Positions 47,853 to 58,527 of a stretch of 64,000 nucleotides of DNA are shown here, in pieces. The position numbers were made by a program, and so were the translations under genes. Origin of the DNA: Jacaranda mimosifolia (lineage: Eukaryota > Streptophyta > Magnoliopsida > Lamiales > Bignoniaceae); contig CM032133.1 in NCBI GenBank assembly GCA_018894105.1, positions 10,802,501-10,866,500 of the forward strand, read 5' to 3'. The notes beneath the pieces were generated by a model. That model did no database searches. It was not told the DNA's origin and worked only from the letters and a program-made list of their open reading frames with translations. The stretch's first letter is position 1, and each line of letters opens with the position of its first letter.

Positions 47853-48202
47853 CATTATCCTAGGTGGACGAGTTAAAGGCCATTTTTACCTTTAAACTAA
47901 AGACGGAGCTCTTATCAAGGGAAAGGGTAAGAAGGAGAAATTGGCCCATAACCAGGCAACTATAAAACTTTAGATCAGACTAAAGACTCAGGAATGCAAC
48001 TTAAAACTACTCACCTCAAATCTCCTACCTCATTTCCTCTCATCGGCTTAGTACTGACTTAAGCTTTGGAGGCCCTTGGTTGAAGGCATTTTTAGGTAGC
48101 CTAACATGGGTTGTGTTGCAGATCAAACCATTTTCAATAGGAAAAAAAACACCCGACCCAGATCCTTGTGTTTCCACTACACTGCAGAGATTTGCTTCAT
48201 CA
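47853..48202 (+). repeat. Gyp1 3' LTR, right half
   Basis: After the CATTA duplication it continues the gypsy LTR (GGCCATTTTTACC, then TGCAGAGATTTGC) and ends CTTCATCA at 48202, followed by the Gyp1 target duplication CATTC. Confidence 0.88.
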
Positions 48203-48269
48203 CATTCTTGGTAACAAATTACAAAGATGAGAACCACATGCAGTATCAAATACCCCACGAGGAAAAATC
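48203..48269 (-). pseudogene. Cop3 protease, piece right of Gyp1
   Basis: The minus strand reads TACGSHLCNLLP, the conserved protease box of the family with Ala after Thr, and continues into the left Cop3 piece at 8754 across the gypsy insertion. It is bounded on the other side by plastid DNA. Confidence 0.85.
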
Positions 48270-48367
48270 GTTCGATCAAGTAAAGGAAAACTCAATGGAA
48301 TTCATAACTTTTTCAATCTTTTTTCCTTTTTCTTTTTATTGTCTAAATATTCAGGAGCTAAGACCAT
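48270..48367 (-). pseudogene. ndhK: ndhK 5' end fragment
   Basis: An upstream ATG (48367-48365) overlaps the ndhC end and reads MVLAPEYLDNKKKKE. The second start (48305-48303) reads MNSIEF and then frameshifts through an extra T before the LLDRT motif. Only the first dozen codons of the conserved protein are present. NdhK is an iron-sulfur subunit of the plastid NDH complex. Confidence 0.85.
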
Positions 48368-48559
48368 TCCAATGCTCCCTTTAACTATGCATAAACTAAA
48401 CCAACAATTAAGATAAGCATGAAAATGAAAGCTTCTATAAACACAGATACACCCAATACATCGAAACTCATTGCCCATGGACAAAGAAAAACCATTTCAG
48501 CATCAAAAACAACAAAAACTAGAACAAACATATAATAAAGGATTCTAAATTGTAACCAA
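48358..48559 (-). pseudogene. ndhC: ndhC C-terminal two thirds, NDH complex subunit 3 fragment
   Basis: The minus frame starts [19 protein letters not shown] and continues [17 protein letters not shown], then YAWLKGALEWS and a stop, the conserved C-terminus of the plastid NADH dehydrogenase-like subunit 3, a thylakoid membrane protein. The first part of the gene is absent. No stop occurs in the retained part; conservative replacements are present (for example Leu-Lys for Arg-Lys before GALEWS). Confidence 0.92.
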
Positions 48560-48982
48560 AGGTGCACTTCAACAAACAACTTACCTTTCCCTAAGGTTAC
48601 AAGGCATTCCTTGCAATTGACCTTCTAGTGACTCCATCGCCACTATAGGAACAAGTCATATTTTTTTATCCTCTATTATCTTATTGACTTCATCATACGC
48701 CTCAAATGCTTATTTCCTTTTAGTAAAAGAACATTTATTCTTTTTTGCTCCCTTTCTACTTGCCTTTTTGGGCTTTTAGAATGGGAGGTGTAAGAAATCA
48801 TTAGAGGATTGCTTTTTTTCATGGTTGCCTCTATCTTGACCAACACTTTGGTTAAATAAACTTGCCAAGGATTGGAGGATCAAATCCCTGTAGAGATCAT
48901 TGTCCAACAACATATCCAAGTTGAAGACCTTCTCAATAAGCCCAATCATCTCTAGGTTGTAGTCGAGGACACATGATCCCTT
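48560..48982 (-). pseudogene. Cop3 gag C-terminal part with zinc-knuckle remnant
   Basis: Minus-strand codons run from gag (LDMLLDNDLYRDLILQSL near 48900) to a damaged knuckle near 48640 and the KECL protease start. One frame change lies within the knuckle. It is interrupted at 48983 by a shrunken solo LTR. Confidence 0.78.
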
Positions 48983-49334
48983 TGTTGGAATAGTACCCCA
49001 CAAGCCAATTAGATTGCTTTTGGAGATCTACTATCAGGGCAGTCCATTCAGCAAATTTTTTATGGCACTTCCTTGAGGCTTTTTGAGCAGAATTTTTTAT
49101 AGTATCTTCATAAAGGAGTTGAAAAGGTTCTATATTTTTTTGAGAAGTTAAGATTGAGCAAAAGTTGTATCCATTCCTTGAAGAAGTGTTCTTCATCACA
49201 TCCTTAGATTTTTGCAAATCAAAGTAATTCTCCTTCCAAATCTAAATCAATATCATGTTTAGATCCTTGCTAGCATGTGTAGCCTAGCTAATTTTAGTTT
49301 TTATTATTAGATCCTAGTGCTAAAAGTGCCTTCA
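48983..49334 (+). repeat. Cop10: internally deleted solo LTR in Cop3 gag
   Basis: It begins TGTTGGAATAGTACC, keeps only about 40 bases of the LTR start, then jumps to the LTR 3' third and ends GTGCCTTCA at 49334. Target duplication is CCCTT (48978-48982) and CCCTC (49335-49339). At 352 bp it is about one sixth of a full LTR. Confidence 0.82.
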
Positions 49335-49700
49335 CCCTCAACCTTTGTAGCTTTAAAAATCTCATTTGACTACATGAATCTCTCATACTTTGTTTGCTGT
49401 ACAATTCTTGTAAATGCAAGCAATTGACTAAGGTATGTTTCATGTGTTTGTGGGACTTTTAAAGTTCATAAAATGCATCATGAGACTATGGGCTAAAAGG
49501 TGATCCTTAACCTATTTTGTGAACATTTCACTTGTCTCTTGATTCACAACAATCCCTGCAGGATTTGGAGCACCTTGACATATGATATATATTCATTTCT
49601 CAAAATCTAGAACAATTTTGAGGTTTGATCATTCGTGGTAGATCGGCCCAATTGGTTTTATTAGTTTCCAAAATAATATTTGATAGATTTTTATCCATTT
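49335..49700 (-). pseudogene. Cop3 gag N-terminal part, broken
   Basis: This continues the gag codons interrupted by Cop10. It aligns with the Cop5 gag start region (43677-43480) but has many stops. The gag start is near 49700. Confidence 0.7.
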
Positions 49701-51703
49701 TTTAGATTTCAAAAATCTACAAAAAGCAAGGAAGAAAATATAAACATTGGATTGAATTTTGATATAGAAAAATATGATTATGGTCTTTCAAGTAAGTTTT
49801 ATTCTTGCTATTTTATTAAATTTTTTACCCTCAAAAGAAATTTGGGAAATCATATTTTCTGGTGAGAATTAAGGCTTAAAGGCATCATTCATGGACCCCA
49901 AACTCATGAGATATCCACTTATAACCATAAGATAGGTAACTTTTAGAAATTGCATCTCTATGCAATCCTTAATATATTTTGCCTCACTTTTCATATAGAC
50001 CACGACTCATGTGACATCTATTATTAAGTGTTAAGTTGAAGCTATCAATCCTTCTTTAATTATAAATTCAACTATAATCATTCCACAACTCGCGAGATAA
50101 GGTTATAGCAAATTCACATTAAAGTACATCTCATGCTAAGTTAGTGATCATACCTTTCCACCAAAAATATGTTCCACGACTCATGAGATAACATATAATT
50201 GTGGTAGCATCTCATGTGACACACCTATTGGTAGAAGGCTTAGATTATTAAACTTCGTTTAATTTTATCTATGTTAACTTAATATTGATTAGACTTAGAC
50301 TCTTCTAAGTGGGGATTTTCTTGCTTAGAAGATCATATTATTTTATCTTTGCATATTTAGGTTCTCTATCCTAAGCATGCATCACTATACATCAAAGGAT
50401 AACAAAAGCATAAATAAGAAAACTTAGCATGCATCTGAACTTGGGATAAACATGAGCCTTGACTAATTGATGCACTTAGAGTTATAGGTGCACCACCTAG
50501 TTTACTTAGTTGGGTTAATAAATTAATAGATTTTAGTTTATTTAGCTGTGCTAATAAATTAATAGATCGTATCTATTACATGAATACATATCATGCATTC
50601 ATAGGTCTTCAAGCCTCCTTGGCCTCATTTGCGTCATTGCAACAATTACAAGAAAAGAAAACCCTCACCGCCTAAGTATTCTACTCTCAAAACATTTACA
50701 CGGTGAAAAATAAAAGGCATGCAAGCTCCATTTCGTTGCAATCCATTCAATCAACATTGAACTTACTTAAACCATTTTAAAGGCTCATGTTCATCCCCAT
50801 TTATCCATAATATCATCCTTCAACAATTCAATGAATAATAATAAGATTTATCATTCAAATCAACTATTAAATGCTTATCATATAAACAATAAATAATAGG
50901 CAAAATTAGCTTAAACTTTATACACCATAATTCTGTACAAAATTGAAGAGCATCTCAAATTTGATTTTAAACATATGTAAAAACCTCCAGCATTAATTTG
51001 AGGAGTTGCATAACATTGGTGCATCAAATTTCAATGGAAAAATGGAGTTCAACAAGCAAAAACACACCAAAAAAGCAACACGAAGCCCATTTGCTAGCTT
51101 TCGGGTGGGCCACTATCTTGCTAGCCTTGCAGACAGGCTGCACGAGCATGCACAATGCCCTACTATCATGCTGGGGACTGGTAGGCTGGTGACAGCCTTG
51201 CAGGCAACTCCAATGGGCACGATTTTTCCCATTTCATGCACTTTTTCATGCCTAAACTACGGGACACCTCCAAAACATTATTCCACATATATTTTGACAA
51301 ATTTTCAAAATTTGAACACTTTAAAAATGGGAAATTAAAGTTCTCAACATGCTTCAAAACTCAAATTTAAGGAGGAATCATTATTCTTCAAACTACTAAA
51401 AGAAAACTCAATCCATTTGAATCTAAAAAATGACAAAATAATTTTAGGCAATTAACAACTTGCTAAATCAACATTTAACATCATCTCATGCCAAATTAAC
51501 ATCTAGCATATGAATTAAATCTCATACGAACATAACTGAATTACTATCTAGAACATATTGACATAATTTAACTCATCACAACAAGAGCCAAAAGCAACAT
51601 CTCTAAAATCTTCAATCCATTAACTGAATCAAGAAATTGGAGTTTTAAAATATATTCATCACATGAATCAATTCAAACAAATCCAAAATTAGGTATGAAC
51701 TAT
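49701..51703 (-). other. Cop3 untranslated leader with hairpin array
   Basis: On the plus strand SL4 is 49891-49918 (ATGGA/TCCAC) and SL1 50167-50196, whose outer stem is ATATGTT/AACATAT, fully different from GTGTGA/TCACAC of Cop4 yet perfectly paired. SL3 near 50000-50025 keeps ATAGA/TCTAT. Hairpin A is degraded (about 51006-51022). A GC-rich segment lies at 51105-51215. Confidence 0.62.
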
Positions 51704-51836
51704 GACTCTAATACCACTTGAAGGTTATAGTGAAGCAAAGATCCATTCCATAGGAAATTAAAATCCGAAAATGAACTTACAACATTACATCCCAAGGATC
51801 TAATTTATGCCATAAAATTAGATTTAGGGAAAAGGT
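51704..51836 (-). repeat. Cop3 primer site and start of its 5' LTR
   Basis: CTCTAATACCACT (about 51706-51718) is the reversed primer site. TGAAGGTTATAG at 51719 begins the reversed LTR, which breaks off after about 118 bp where Cop7 pol begins. The exact break lies between 51836 and 51850. Confidence 0.75.
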
Positions 51837-53269
51837 CTTCGGATCCAACATAGCTTTCCCATATTCTTTCAGATCGCTATCTAATTGGCCCGTCTCATGA
51901 AGAAATTCAAACTTTTCGCGTTGCTTCTTAATTCGATCCGACCTTCTTAGAAGTTGTGCGTAAGGTTCTTATTACTCACTTGTTTCTACCATTTGTGGGA
52001 TTTCATGATCATCTTGAACTTCATCAAGTTCGACAACAATGCCTTTTCTATCTAATAGAAATTTTTTTTCCAAAAAGGTGGCATTTCTTGAAACAAACAC
52101 CCTTTGTTCTAAGGGATCATAGAAATAATAACCCAAAGATTCTTTTGGGTATCCCATGAACTTACAAAATGTGGATCTACTATCCAACTTGTCTCCCACT
52201 AACTGCTTTATGTAAGTAAAAGACCCCAAACCATAAGATAATGGTAAGAGGGTGCTTTGCCATACCACATCTCATGCGGCATTTTTGGCACCAATTTTGA
52301 GGGTACTATATTTAGTAGCCTCTCCATCGTTGTTAAAATGAATCCCCAAAAGGATATGGGCACATCGAAAAAACTCATCATGGAATGTACCATGTCCACC
52401 AAGGTATGGTTTCTCCTCTTAGCTATTCTATTATGTTGGGGTATGCTGGGTGGAGTCTATTGAGAGAGAATCCCATTCTCCATTAGATAATCCAAGAATT
52501 TGATACCTAAGTATTTTCTCCCACAATCCGATCGAAGAGCTTTAATACTAAGTCCTTTTTACTTTTCTACTTCATTCATATAGTACTCTTTGAACTTTTC
52601 AAAGGCTTCGGACTTGTACTTCATAAGATACACATGTCCGAACCGACTATAATCATCGATGAAAGTGATTCACAAGTAGGAAGGCTCTCAATACCACTAA
52701 TATTTAGTGCTTTGAGAGCTTCTAACTTGATCATCCTATTTTTAAATATATGTCCAAGTCTAGCATACCATAGAATGGCATCTTCTTGGTTATCTATTTT
52801 TCTCTTACTTGATTGAATGTGCATTAATGAAGGTTGAGAATAAAGTATGTATAACCCATTATTTAATATACTTTGTGCGATTAAAGAATCATTCTTTAAT
52901 GCTTTCAACACCCAATTCGACATGAAAAAATCATATCCTTCATAATCAAGGATGGGAATTGAAACAATGTTCTTAACAAGGTTAGGTATATCATAATAAA
53001 GATTTAATACAATGCGAGCATCCCCACCTATAACTTTATAACACCTTGGACCATAGCAGTAACTTTTGTTCCATTTGCTAGGCGGAGGATCATATCTCTT
53101 TTATTAAGGCTCTTTCTTCTTTCTATCCCCTGTAATGAATTACAAAGGTGCAAACCACATGCGGTATCAAATATCCATGAGGAAGAATTAGTCGTTAAGT
53201 GCACTTCAATAAAGTACATGCCCTTCCTAAAGGTGCTAAGGTATTCTTGCAATTTCTTTTCCAATGCCC
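51837..53269 (-). pseudogene. Cop7 pol: protease, integrase and linker, broken
   Basis: Protease is open at 53264-53028 (SSWIFDTACGLHLCNSL, then LRLANGTKV). The pre-integrase part is open at 52923-52621 (LYILYSQPSL, WYARLGH, CES). A deletion of about 200 bp then removes the core start with the first Asp. The rest of the core and the linker follow (52402-51972: VPKMPHEMWYGKAPSYHYL, GDKLDSRSTF, YYFYDPLEQ). RT and RNase H are absent at the left, where Cop7 abuts Cop3. Confidence 0.85.
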
Positions 53270-53880
53270 CTTTTCACCACAATATTCTTTTTCATTGTCG
53301 CCTCGGTGGTCACCAACATGTTCACTAATTCGTTAATTAGCACATCTTACTTGGACATATTAAAGTTTATAACGAATTGGCTGAATGATTAGGGTAATGG
53401 TTACAAGATCAAATCTATATAGACATCATTCTCCATGACCACATCTAGTTATCCAAGCTTTTCGATGAGTCCAATCATCTTGAGCTTGTTATCATGGACA
53501 CTTGAACCCTCTACCATCCTTGACCTAAAGAGCTCTCTTGATAAAGTGAACCTTTTGTATCTTGTTTGGACACCATACAACTCTTGTAGGTGTGTGTAGA
53601 TCTTACTAGCACATTTCATATGCTCATAAGTTTTTTAGAGCTCATTGGTCATGGATGCCACCATGAGGTATCTTGCTTGTAGATCATCATCTACAAACTT
53701 AGTGAACAATTCATAGGCCTCATCGGTGGCATCATAACCCAAGGTGTCAAGCGAACATTGATCAAGGACATAGGTCCTCTTTTTGGAGTTTAGAATTATT
53801 TTAAAGATTATCTACCAATCATGGATATTGGCCCGATAAGCATATTAGTTTCCAAAATAGTATGGAGTGGGTTCTTAGCT
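53270..53880 (-). pseudogene. Cop7 gag, broken
   Basis: The minus strand matches Cop5 gag (LIGLIEKL-type and HLQELYG-type blocks with stops). The zinc knuckle region just before protease has been shortened. The gag start lies near 53880. Confidence 0.72.
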
Positions 53881-55207
53881 ATTTTTTCTCAAGATTTTGA
53901 AAATCTACAAGAGGCAAAGAAGAGTATAAGGATATGATTGAATATTGATATTGAAAGCATGTCCATGGTCTTTCAAGCATGTTTTTCTCCCTCTATTTTA
54001 TCAAATCCTTCACCCACTAGAAGATTTTGAGAAATCTCATTTCTTAGTGAGAATCAAGATCCTAAGGACTTGTAAGTGGAGCCCCGGGACTTAGTGTCAT
54101 CCACAAACAATCGAAGGGTAAGCAACATTTACTAATTACATCTCATGCAACTCTTGATATATTTTGCCTCATGTTTCATGTAGACCAACATTATCGTGCA
54201 CATGCAACTCTTGATATATTTTTCCTCTCGATATGTAGACCTACATTACTAGGTGTTAAGTCAGACCTACCAATAAAACTTTAATTCGAGACTACTCCAT
54301 GACATCTCCTGTGATCGAGTGCCAATACATAGGAAGCCTCAAATAGAGATGCATCATATGCTATGTATATGCTCACAACTTTCCATTCAAGTATGACTCC
54401 ATGATCGAGTGCTATCACAGAAAAAATGGTAGTGTCGTCATGATACATACTATTGGTAGAAGGCACAGATTAATTAAAAATCCTTTTAATTTGTATCCAT
54501 TTTGACTTAATATTTAAAAGCACATAGATATTCTAAGTGGAGGGTTTTTCTTGCTTGCAAAGATCTCATCATTTTATCTTCTTATTTTGGTTTCTATAGC
54601 ATAACCATGCATCTTATACATCAATAGGATATGGAAAGCATAAATAAGTAAATGCGCCTAGCATGCTTCTAGGGTGGGATTACCATGAGCCATAACTAAG
54701 TGATGCACTTAGAGCTATAGGTGCACCACTTTGTTGACTTTAAGTGGGTTGATTAAATTTAATTATTACATGAGTGTATCCTTATATATTCATGGGTGTT
54801 CATGTCTTTAATGGCTTTCTTTGCTCCATGCAACATTTACATGAGAAAGAAATCCTCACTCCTAGGGATTCTACCCTCATAACATTTACAAGATAGAAAT
54901 TAAGAAGCATGTAAGCCCCATTTTAATACAACCCTTTTCAACAACTTGAAACAAATAAAATCGATATTAAAGGCTCATGATCATCTTTATTCAGTCATCA
55001 TCCATTCAACAATTAAATGAATAATAAATAAATCTAGAATTGACATTCAATTCCATCAATTAAATGCTTATCTCATAAATAATTAATTGGCCAAGCAAAA
55101 GGAAGTATAACACTTTTGCCACATTATTGAAGATTAACTTTAACAAGTTTTTAAAAGCAATCAAAAATGTCAAACATAATTTTGAGAACTTGCACAACAC
55201 TTGCGCA
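53881..55207 (-). other. Cop7 untranslated leader, left part
   Basis: On the plus strand SL4 is 54076-54104 (GTGGA/TCCAC) and SL1 54392-54419 (TATGA/TCACA). Apices are of a third type (CTCCATGATCGAGT on plus). SL3 is damaged. Hairpin A (55191-55207, TGCACAA-CAC-TTGCGCA) ends exactly where the Cop8 LTR fragment begins. Confidence 0.6.
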
Positions 55208-57025
55208 TCTAATGTATATTATTAGTCCTTTGATATGGGGATCCAGGTAACCTTGTGTTTCATGCTTTGACATCTCTCTGGTCAGTTAATGGCCCTTTCA
55301 GGTGGTGATTAGGCATGAGCTACTAGACATGGAGGATTATGAGATCCAAGATAGAATTTGACTCCTCGTCTTCATGAAGGACGAGTGTATCTCCTATGTA
55401 TTCTAAATGATTGAGTCCAAGAAATCCTGGCACAAGATGATGTGACAATTTGGAAAGGTGTTTTCAAAGATAGGGTCACAAAGGGAATCGAACATTGAGA
55501 ATAGAAGCATAGTATTGTGGCTATTGGCAAGTCGACTAATATCTTGCCCTAGGCCTCTTTCATAGAGATAGGAGACGGAAGGATCGTATTTGCATAGTAT
55601 GCGTAATTCTACAATGGTTCTCCAAGAGCATTTATTTCGGCCAATTAGTTGGGTTCCATGGGTTTGAGGTTGGACATTAACCATGGAGATTGGGTACTCT
55701 TCAATTAATAAGATTAATTGAATCGATTCGCTTAGCTTAAAGTACTTTAAACTAATGCAAATATTTGATATTTCAATAAGTCACAAATAGTTGTAAGCCC
55801 ATGTCCAATGAATGGTAGAACCTAATGGGTCACACACTAAATGCATGACCTATTGAATAAAGGAGAATTTTCTAAGAGTTAGAAAATCCATGACCGAATT
55901 GAAGGGGAAGAAAATTAAAGTCATTTTTGGTTTGATCAATTTAAGAGTTAAATTAAGATCAATTAATTAAGAGTTAATTAATTGATGCCACATGACTATC
56001 AATTAGTCAAATTAATTAAAAGTTAAATTAAGATCAATTAAGTAAGAATTAATTAATTGATGCCACATGACTATCAATTGGTCAAATTAATTTGAGCGTT
56101 AAATTAATTTTGGCTAGCTTAAAGAGTTAAGCATTTTGACTTAAGAGTTAAGTCAAAGGATTACTAATTACATTAAAGTGTTTAGTTTAATTGAATTGGA
56201 GAGTTAAATTTGGAAGGAATTATTAAATGAAGAGTTCATTTAATATAGAATTAGAATGCATTTGGATGACATTTCATAAGATGAAATGTAAATTCCAAAT
56301 GACATTCAAATTCACACACCACTATGAACCACATGCCACTTGGAATGGCTAGGTGCGGCCTCTCATTGAGGATGGTGTGTCACCACACACCATCATCCTT
56401 CTGTTTATGGATATAGAAGGGGCCGGCCACTAGGAGCATTTTTAGTGAGGTATGGAATATTTTCTCCCAACAAATTATTTGTGGATACATCTAAAAGTTA
56501 GATTCTCCACAAATCTCTCCAACCTCTCTCGTCTTCCACTTCTATTCTAAGGCTTCTTTCATCCATTTCTCTATAATTATCTCTAGCTATTTTTGTAGAG
56601 AAAGGTCTTTCCTATAGTATGTAGATTATCTTGTTAGAGGCAAAACCTTTAGTTTGCTATTACTTTTGGAGAAGCAGATTTTGGCAGTTGATTCCAATGA
56701 GTTCTGGGGGACTCTATTTTGTTTTGATTAGGCTAAAAATTTTATTATAGGATCTTGAAGGTGTTGAGGGATTCCAAAAAATTTTTTGGCTCAAAACAAG
56801 GAGTTTAACTTGGGGAAATCTAGTTGTGTTTCCACTACGCCAATGAGGGGATAACTTCAAGAGTTCAAGGGTGTTCTTCCTTATTCCTTGATTTTCTATT
56901 TCATCAAGGTATTTCCTTTTCTAAATTTGAATCCTATGTATGTCTATATCTTTGTGGATATGTGTAGTCTAGTTTTGTTCTTTTTTTTTTAATTTTATTA
57001 GATCCTAGCGCCACACATACCTTCA
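55208..57025 (+). repeat. Cop8 5' LTR, 5' truncated
   Basis: It starts in the middle of the LTR (TAATGTATATTATTAG block) and ends ACACATACCTTCA, followed by the primer site. A 75-bp tandem duplication in the AT-rich field lies at 55941-56090 (copies each with TGATGCCACATGACTATC) and is absent from the 3' LTR. Confidence 0.85.
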
Positions 57026-57040
57026 AGTGGTGTCAAAGCC
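57026..57040 (+). other. Cop8 primer-binding site
   Basis: AGTGGTGTCAAAGCC is the initiator methionine tRNA site with two changes from TGGTATCAGAGCC. Confidence 0.85.
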
Positions 57041-58527
57041 TTATTCATGCATGGATTTGGATATTTCTTGAATGACTCGCTCATGTGATGAACTAATATA
57101 AATCACCATATACTCAATCCATATGATGGGTTGGAGTGTTTGGATGATCTTGTATATGGCTCCTTGGTTGATGGATTAATAGCATGCTATTATGTGTTCT
57201 AAGTGTTAAATCATGTGATGAGTATGTTTTAATTCATTTATGCTAATGTTAAATTTTGATTTGGCATTGGTGGATGTCATATGTTGATATAATATGTTGT
57301 TAATGACTTTAAGTTGTTTTGGTCATTTTTAGATCCAATATGATTGGAGATATTTGAAGAATATGATTCTTGCTTAAACGTATTCTTGAAGCATGATTGA
57401 GCACTTGAAATTTCAGCTATAAAGGTGTTTTAGATCTGAAATTTCATCCATAATGTGTGTTTTGATGTTTAGAAGTTGTTCTGAAATTTTTGGTACACAA
57501 AAGTTGAGCAAAAAATGGCTTGACTCGGTCTTGACCACAAAATAAGAGAGCTATCGGCCATGGCAACGCACAAGTAGGGCAGTGACCGTGAATTACTACC
57601 TAGTTGTGTGCAAGCCTCACCCAACAATACCCAGTTTGGTCCTATGAGTTTTGAGCCATATTTTGGGTTCCTTTAGTGACCAAAATTGTTTTGAAATACA
57701 CATAATTGATGCACAAGTGTTGTGCAAGTTCTCTTAACTATGTTGGAAACTTTTATTGTTTTTAAAACATGTTAAAGTTAACTTTCAATTAAGGCAAAAA
57801 TATGATGCATGTGTTATGCTTGTTTTTGCATGACCAATTATTTGTTAATATGATTAGCATTTAATTGATGAAATTGAATGTCAATTCTTGATTTATTTAT
57901 TGTTCATTTAAGTGTTGAACAAGTGATGAATGAATATCATGAGTCTTTAATATTGATTGTATTTGTTTCAAGTTATTGAAAAGGGTTGTATTAAATAAGG
58001 GCTTGCATGCCTCTTATTTTCTATCTTGTAAATGTTATGAAAGTAGAATCACTAGGAGTGAGGATTTCTTTCTCATGTAAATGTTACATGGAGCAAAGGA
58101 GACCAATGGAGGCATGGAAACTTTTGAAAGCCCATGAATGTATGGGATACACTCATGTAATAGCCAGATTTAATGGTGCACCTATAGCTCTAAGTGCACC
58201 ACTTGGTTAGGCTCATGGTCATTCCACCCTAGGAGCATGCTAGGAGTATTTACTTATTTATGCTTTTCATATTCCATTGATGTATGAGATGCATAGTTAG
58301 GCTATAGAAAACCTAAATAAGAAGATAAAAATGATGAGATCTTTGCAAGCAAAAACCCTCCACTTAGAATGTCTAAGTGTCTTTCTCCTATTAAGTTAAA
58401 ATGGATACGAATTAAAAGAGTTTAATTAGTCCATGCCTTCTATCAATAGTATGTGGCGTGATGATGATACTATTATTTGTGTGATGTCTCACAAGTCGTG
58501 GGTCATACTTATAGTGGAAAGCTTTGA
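57041..58527 (+). other. Cop8 untranslated leader, cut after SL1
   Basis: It has a GC-rich hairpin segment (about 57562-57610, CACAAGTAGG paired with CCTAGTTGTG), hairpin A at 57710-57726 and hairpin B in a longer GCAAAAA/TTTTTGC stem near 57795-57830. SL1 lies at 58479-58508 (GTGTGA/TCATAC, one G-U pair). The leader then stops near GACCA, where RT sequence begins. Confidence 0.65.

Larger units (their letters stand above)
8755..48202 (+). mobile_element. Gyp1: Ty3/gypsy (Tat-type) element, nested host for Cop4, Cop5 and Cop6
   Basis: Gyp1 has a 628-bp 5' LTR (8755-9382) and a split 3' LTR (29360-29661 plus 47858-48202). A perfect 5-bp target duplication CATTC lies at 8750-8754 and 48203-48207. 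The interrupted Cop3 protease frame resumes on the far side, which confirms the ends independently. The internal order is gag, protease, RT, integrase, then an antisense reading region before the 3' LTR. Without the inserted elements Gyp1 would be roughly 9 kb. Confidence 0.9.
48270..48559 (-). other. Nuclear plastid DNA (NUPT): ndhC 3' half and ndhK start
   Basis: About 290 bp of plastid DNA lies between two parts of the Cop3 protease codons (GTGCACCTT on one side, TTCCTCGTGG on the other). It keeps the plastid arrangement, in which the end of ndhC overlaps the ndhK start. Only scattered substitutions separate it from typical plastid sequence, so it is younger than its Cop3 host. Confidence 0.9.
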
